Positions 60,677 through 64,000 of a stretch of 64,000 bases of DNA are shown here, one piece after another. The position numbers and the translations under genes were made by a program. Within the stretch, counting starts at the first letter, position 1; every line of letters starts with the position of its first letter. The notes under the pieces are model-generated. The model was not told where the DNA came from. It searched no databases and worked only from the letters and a program-made list of their open reading frames with translations. This stretch comes from Aradus depressus (lineage: Eukaryota; Arthropoda; Insecta; Hemiptera; Aradidae), in the NCBI GenBank assembly GCA_963662175.1, contig OY759223.1:17895460-17959459 (forward strand), in the 5' to 3' direction.

Positions 60677-62296
60677 CACTGCTCAACACTCGAAGTGGAA
60701 CACATAAAAATTCGATAGCATACCTCATTTTTTATCGAAGCTTGAACCAATGTGAGCGTTCATATGTTGTATCACGAGGACTCTTGAGTGAGAAAACAAA
60801 GAAAAATTGGAAAAATTCTACCTTTGTATCTTAGCAGTGTGAAAGAATGTAAGTGCGTGGACTTTTACCCTGTTGGTGTCCTGTTGTTATTTGCCGGATT
60901 AAGTCATATTGTATCATGGAATTTCTTATCTTTTGAACAGTAATGTTTTCATCAGTGGATTAACAGTTTCTGAGTTGATCTTACCCGTGAACCTGTTCAT
61001 AATGAACCGTTTAAGTTACGATTCCCTTAATAAAGCGATGGGAATGTTAAACATCGGTGAATCCATGCGTGGTCTCAAATCGCTTCAATGTCTGTGCTAG
61101 TGTGATCCATCGAGCTAGGACAAGATTCCTGGATACTGGTAGTGTGCGATACAGGCATGGGGGAGAGGGTGGGCGGCTAACATCAGTAGCTCAAGACAGA
61201 TTTTTAGTGATCCAAGCTCGTAGAAGGCTTACTGTTACAGCCAGAATCCTTCAAGCTGAGCTTAGACGTGCAGCAGGTACATTAATTTCAAAGCAGACAA
61301 TACGCAGGAGACTTCCCGAGCGTAATTTGAGGTCCAGAGTGGCCAAGAATTTCCCCAGGCTAACTCGAGATCACAAGTTAAGGCGGCTGCATTGGGCTCG
61401 TGATCATGCAAACTGGACTCCTGACCAGTGGAACAACTGCATATTCTCCGAGCAAGTTTGCACAGTTCTGATGGATGCAACAGAGTGTGGAAACGCCCAA
61501 ATGAGCGCTATGACGAGGCTACTATGACCAGCGTAGAAGCTTACGGGGGTGGTTCCATTTCAGTCTGGGGCGGAATTTCTGCCTTTCTACCTATCCCGCT
61601 CGCGGTTTTTGGGAACACCACTATGACTGGTCAGATGTACTTGAACATGGTTCTTGAGCCTATTGTGATGCCTTTAGCTCATGAAATTGGAGCAAATTGC
61701 AATAATGCTGATGACAATGCTCGACCGCATCATTCCATAGCGGTCAACAATTTTTTTGAGCAGTTAATTACGCGTCTGGTGTGACCTGCACAATCACCAG
61801 ACCTTAATCCAATTGAGAATATTTGGGATGGTCCCAAGAGGCGGATCAGGGCTCATGGAGTTACCCCTGACAATTTTGAAGAGCTTCGACAGGCTGTTAT
61901 TGAGGAATGGGAACGCATCCCACGGGAAGCAGTTTTGGAGCACATAAACAGCATGCCCAGGAAGTGCCAAGAAGTGATAAGACGAAGAGGAGGCCCCACT
62001 CACTACTGAAGACCACCAGCATAACAAACAAGTGGTATTTTTCAATTTTCTTTTCAGTTTAAGAGTATTTTCGTTTTTGTAAAAAGTAGGTATTTTGGTA
62101 AATTTTGTTTAAAATCTTTTTTCAATAAAGTTGCTTCATTATTTCTTAAACTTGTAATTTTCTATTTGCCTATTTACTCTCTTGATTAAGGGAAACATTC
62201 TGGGGAGGAAACATACCTCATTAACGCAGAAGAAAATTTAGGGGAATCAAAGAATCGTCAGATTTTTATGTGTTCCACTTCGAGTGTTGAGCAGTG
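60677..62296 (+). mobile_element. Tc1-type transposon
   Basis: 1620 bp flanked by TA. TIRs of at least 35 bp: cactgctcaacactcgaagt, ggaacacataaaaat and the exact complement at 62262-62296. Ends look intact; the gene inside is broken. Confidence 0.95.
61003..62009 (+). pseudogene. Tc1-type transposase, frameshifted
   Basis: The reading starts at ATG 61003 with the HTH region (LNKAMGMLNIGESMRGL), then shifts near 61075 to RFNVCASVIHRARTRFLDTG and on to TIRRRLPERNLRSRVAKN and WARDHANWTPDQWNNCIFS. There it shifts again near 61455 to RVWKRPNERYDEA, YGGGSISVWGGIS and DNARPHHS. A TGA stands at the usual WP position (61782). It ends PAQSPDLNPIENIWD and TGA 62007. Second Asp (DNARPH) and Glu (NPIE) are kept, about 33 residues apart. 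The first Asp (FSD) has become Glu. Confidence 0.92.
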
Positions 62297-62299
62297 TAT

Positions 62300-62755
62300 A
62301 TAACAGTTGTTTTATTTAGTCATCTGTTTGAATTACTAACATAAGGACTTCTTGTAACTGAAAGTGAAGAGAAAAAAAGTTGCCGATAAAGCTTCTTCTC
62401 TAGTCTTGCGACACAAAAAAGATAATCATGAAAAATTCCTTCGCCTCCTCCTCTCCCTCCAAAAAGTTTGGAATTGTGAATTTTTTTTAGACTTTTAAGA
62501 ACTTATTAAGGGAACATTTATTTCATACTTTAGTTACCATAATCCACTCGTGTCATTTGTTGAAATTAAAAACATGGAGTTTGAATAATAAAATATAAAA
62601 TAATTTTTAAACTTGGTACCAATATTATATATAATAAATAAACCCTATAATTATCCCACTCCTGATACTGCATTCGTCTCATTCTCTCGCAGTTTCGTTT
62701 TCTGAAGGTTTCACTTCTACCGCGTGTGAACTGCACACATGTTTTTTTTTTTTAA
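62300..62755. other. Intergenic, nothing recognised
   Basis: AT-rich; no repeat family or ORF of note. Confidence 0.35.
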
Positions 62756-62759
62756 CTGT

Positions 62760-63135
62760 ATTTTGATCGAAAAAATAAAACGACTGTCTTTTTTACCTTT
62801 CCCGATGAATCCATCCGCTGGCCAATAAGAATGTACTGGATACTCCGAAACAGATGGTAATCTGAAGGGACTATTTCTTAAGAAAACGATGGCTGACTAA
62901 TAATTTTCCAAGTCAAGTTGTGAAGTTTTTGTAGGGTCCTCTTGAAATGGGAGGGCTCGCATTGTCCTGATATAATAACAATCCGTGTCTATTGACCATT
63001 TTTTTTTTTTTTTTTCCACGCCTAGCTTAGAAAGATCTAGTTTTACGCAGTATAGTTCTTTACTAATTGTAAACATTGTTTACATTTTAAAAATATATGA
63101 TAGATAATTCCTTCCATATCTCATCAAACATTGAT
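62760..63135 (-). pseudogene. mariner transposase fragment, copy 2
   Basis: On the minus strand NRHGLLLYQDNASP, then WKIISQPSFS, stop, EIVPSDYHLFRSIQYI and GQRMDSSGKV. Same lineage as 29775-30180 but with the interval between the motifs kept. A stop stands where the third catalytic Asp belongs. Shared flanking sequence gataattccttccatat shows that both descend from one element. Confidence 0.75.
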
Positions 63136-63224
63136 CTAACCTGAATCTTAGGGAACATATATCCCATAATAAAGATTATTTTTAATTGTTTTCAAACACC
63201 TACCGCGGATGGAAACTTCTCCCA

Positions 63225-63465
63225 GCCGGTATCGTGCTTGCTCAGAGCTCAAGACCTGGAAGGTGAAACAAATCTTGAGCATGCCGTCTTTCAGATGGGA
63301 CTTTAAGTGATGGTTCCGAGCCTGAACTATGTCAGGTACTCGTTTCTATCCTAGGTAGGCAAATATTTAGGACTCCCACAGTAGTCAGGCTCATGTCCAT
63401 CAGAGTGAAGAAAGTTCTCTCAGGTAGTAGGCGACCTCGTAGTTAATGCCCGGGCATGAGTACAC
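63225..63465 (+). repeat. SINE family 1, head truncated
   Basis: cgtgcttgctcagagctcaa to cgggcatgagtacaca, with small deletions. Confidence 0.85.
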
Positions 63466-63671
63466 ACTGTCACTAATCTCCTCTTCGCCATAAATATCCA
63501 CCATTTTCTGTTTGTGGAAGTCGCATTCTGGCCTTACTCCTGCACTAAAACATGCCGCAGAGCTCACGTGTTAACACTTTTTTAAACACTGCTTTTACAC
63601 AAATCATAATCTTGAAGCATTGTCCTAAAGAGAACTACACAAATAATTTCTAAATAAAATGACCGGATATT

Positions 63672-63958
63672 AAAGGGCAATGTTCCGGGAGTACCTCCAC
63701 AAAATCGGGGCAGCAACACCAGACTGCCCCGCGTGCCTTGGTGTGACGGAGACGGCGGAGCATGTCCTCCTCAAATGCCCCAGATTTGAGGAGGGAAGGA
63801 AAAATCTGGAGTGCAGCATGGGCGCCGCACTGACTGATACCAGCTACGTGGACGCTATGCTGCGCTCCCAGGAGTCGTGGGATGAAGGCTGCGATTTTGC
63901 AGCGCTCATCATGGGTGGGTTGGCCCTCCAGGAGAGGGCTGACAAGGAACAACAGTAG
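63672..63958 (+). pseudogene. R1-type LINE ORF2 C-terminus
   Basis: MFREYLHKIGAATPDCPACL, GVTETAEHVLLKCPRFEEGR and SQESWDEGCDFAALIMGGLA. This is the zinc-knuckle region (CPxC...AEHxxxxCPRF) and tail that close ORF2 of R1-clade non-LTR retrotransposons, ending at TAG 63956-63958. The sequence before 63672 does not continue the family, so the copy is 5-prime truncated. It likely extends past the window end with its 3-prime UTR. Confidence 0.85.
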
Positions 63959-64000
63959 CGGCAATATGAACAGAAGAAGGGGCGTTACCAGCCACCCTTC

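Overview
The window looks like one stretch of an AT-rich insect genome. The evidence is the gene content (an ECT2/pebble RhoGEF and an extracellular Cu/Zn superoxide dismutase), large introns, tRNA-derived SINEs, and an arthropod TE set (Tc1/mariner, Transib, PIF/Harbinger, piggyBac, hAT, Helitron, Penelope-like, R1-type LINE). A hemipteran is my guess, but nothing in the sequence proves it. No bacterial, viral or CRISPR feature was seen.

Only two host genes could be assembled, and they are convergent. Ect2 lies on the plus strand (six exons, 661-12590) and carries the C-terminal part of the protein: the second half of the PH domain and the basic tail. Its DH domain and N-terminus lie before base 1. 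A Sod3-like gene lies on the minus strand (49658 down to 19530). It has a TATA/Inr promoter, a signal-peptide exon, two catalytic exons with every metal ligand, and a phase-compatible fourth exon encoding a hydrophobic C-terminal tail. The secreted form would arise if the last intron is retained, because its stop codon overlaps the donor site. A few further coding-like stretches cannot be named.

Everything else is repeats. One tRNA-derived SINE family (about 340 bp) has roughly 25 copies or fragments, mostly in plus orientation, and some copies end in CCTAA units. A second tRNA-SINE family has three copies. An unclassified 600-700 bp dispersed repeat (repeat A) recurs at least 12 times and hosts other insertions. 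Penelope-like element (PLE) termini occur as inverted pairs and carry hammerhead-ribozyme-like cores. Ect2 intron 4 contains a palindrome of about 1 kb.

The region downstream of Ect2 (14.7-16.2 kb) holds two minisatellites, one built of hairpin units. The right side (46-62.3 kb) is rich in DNA transposons with readable ends: a Transib with RSS-like termini, a Helitron, a pogo-like MITE, a piggyBac remnant, a DUF7869-type transposon with subterminal iterons, and a Tc1 element. The window ends inside an R1-type LINE fragment. Most transposase ORFs are broken. All coordinates, splice sites and family names come from reading the sequence alone; no search or alignment was run.
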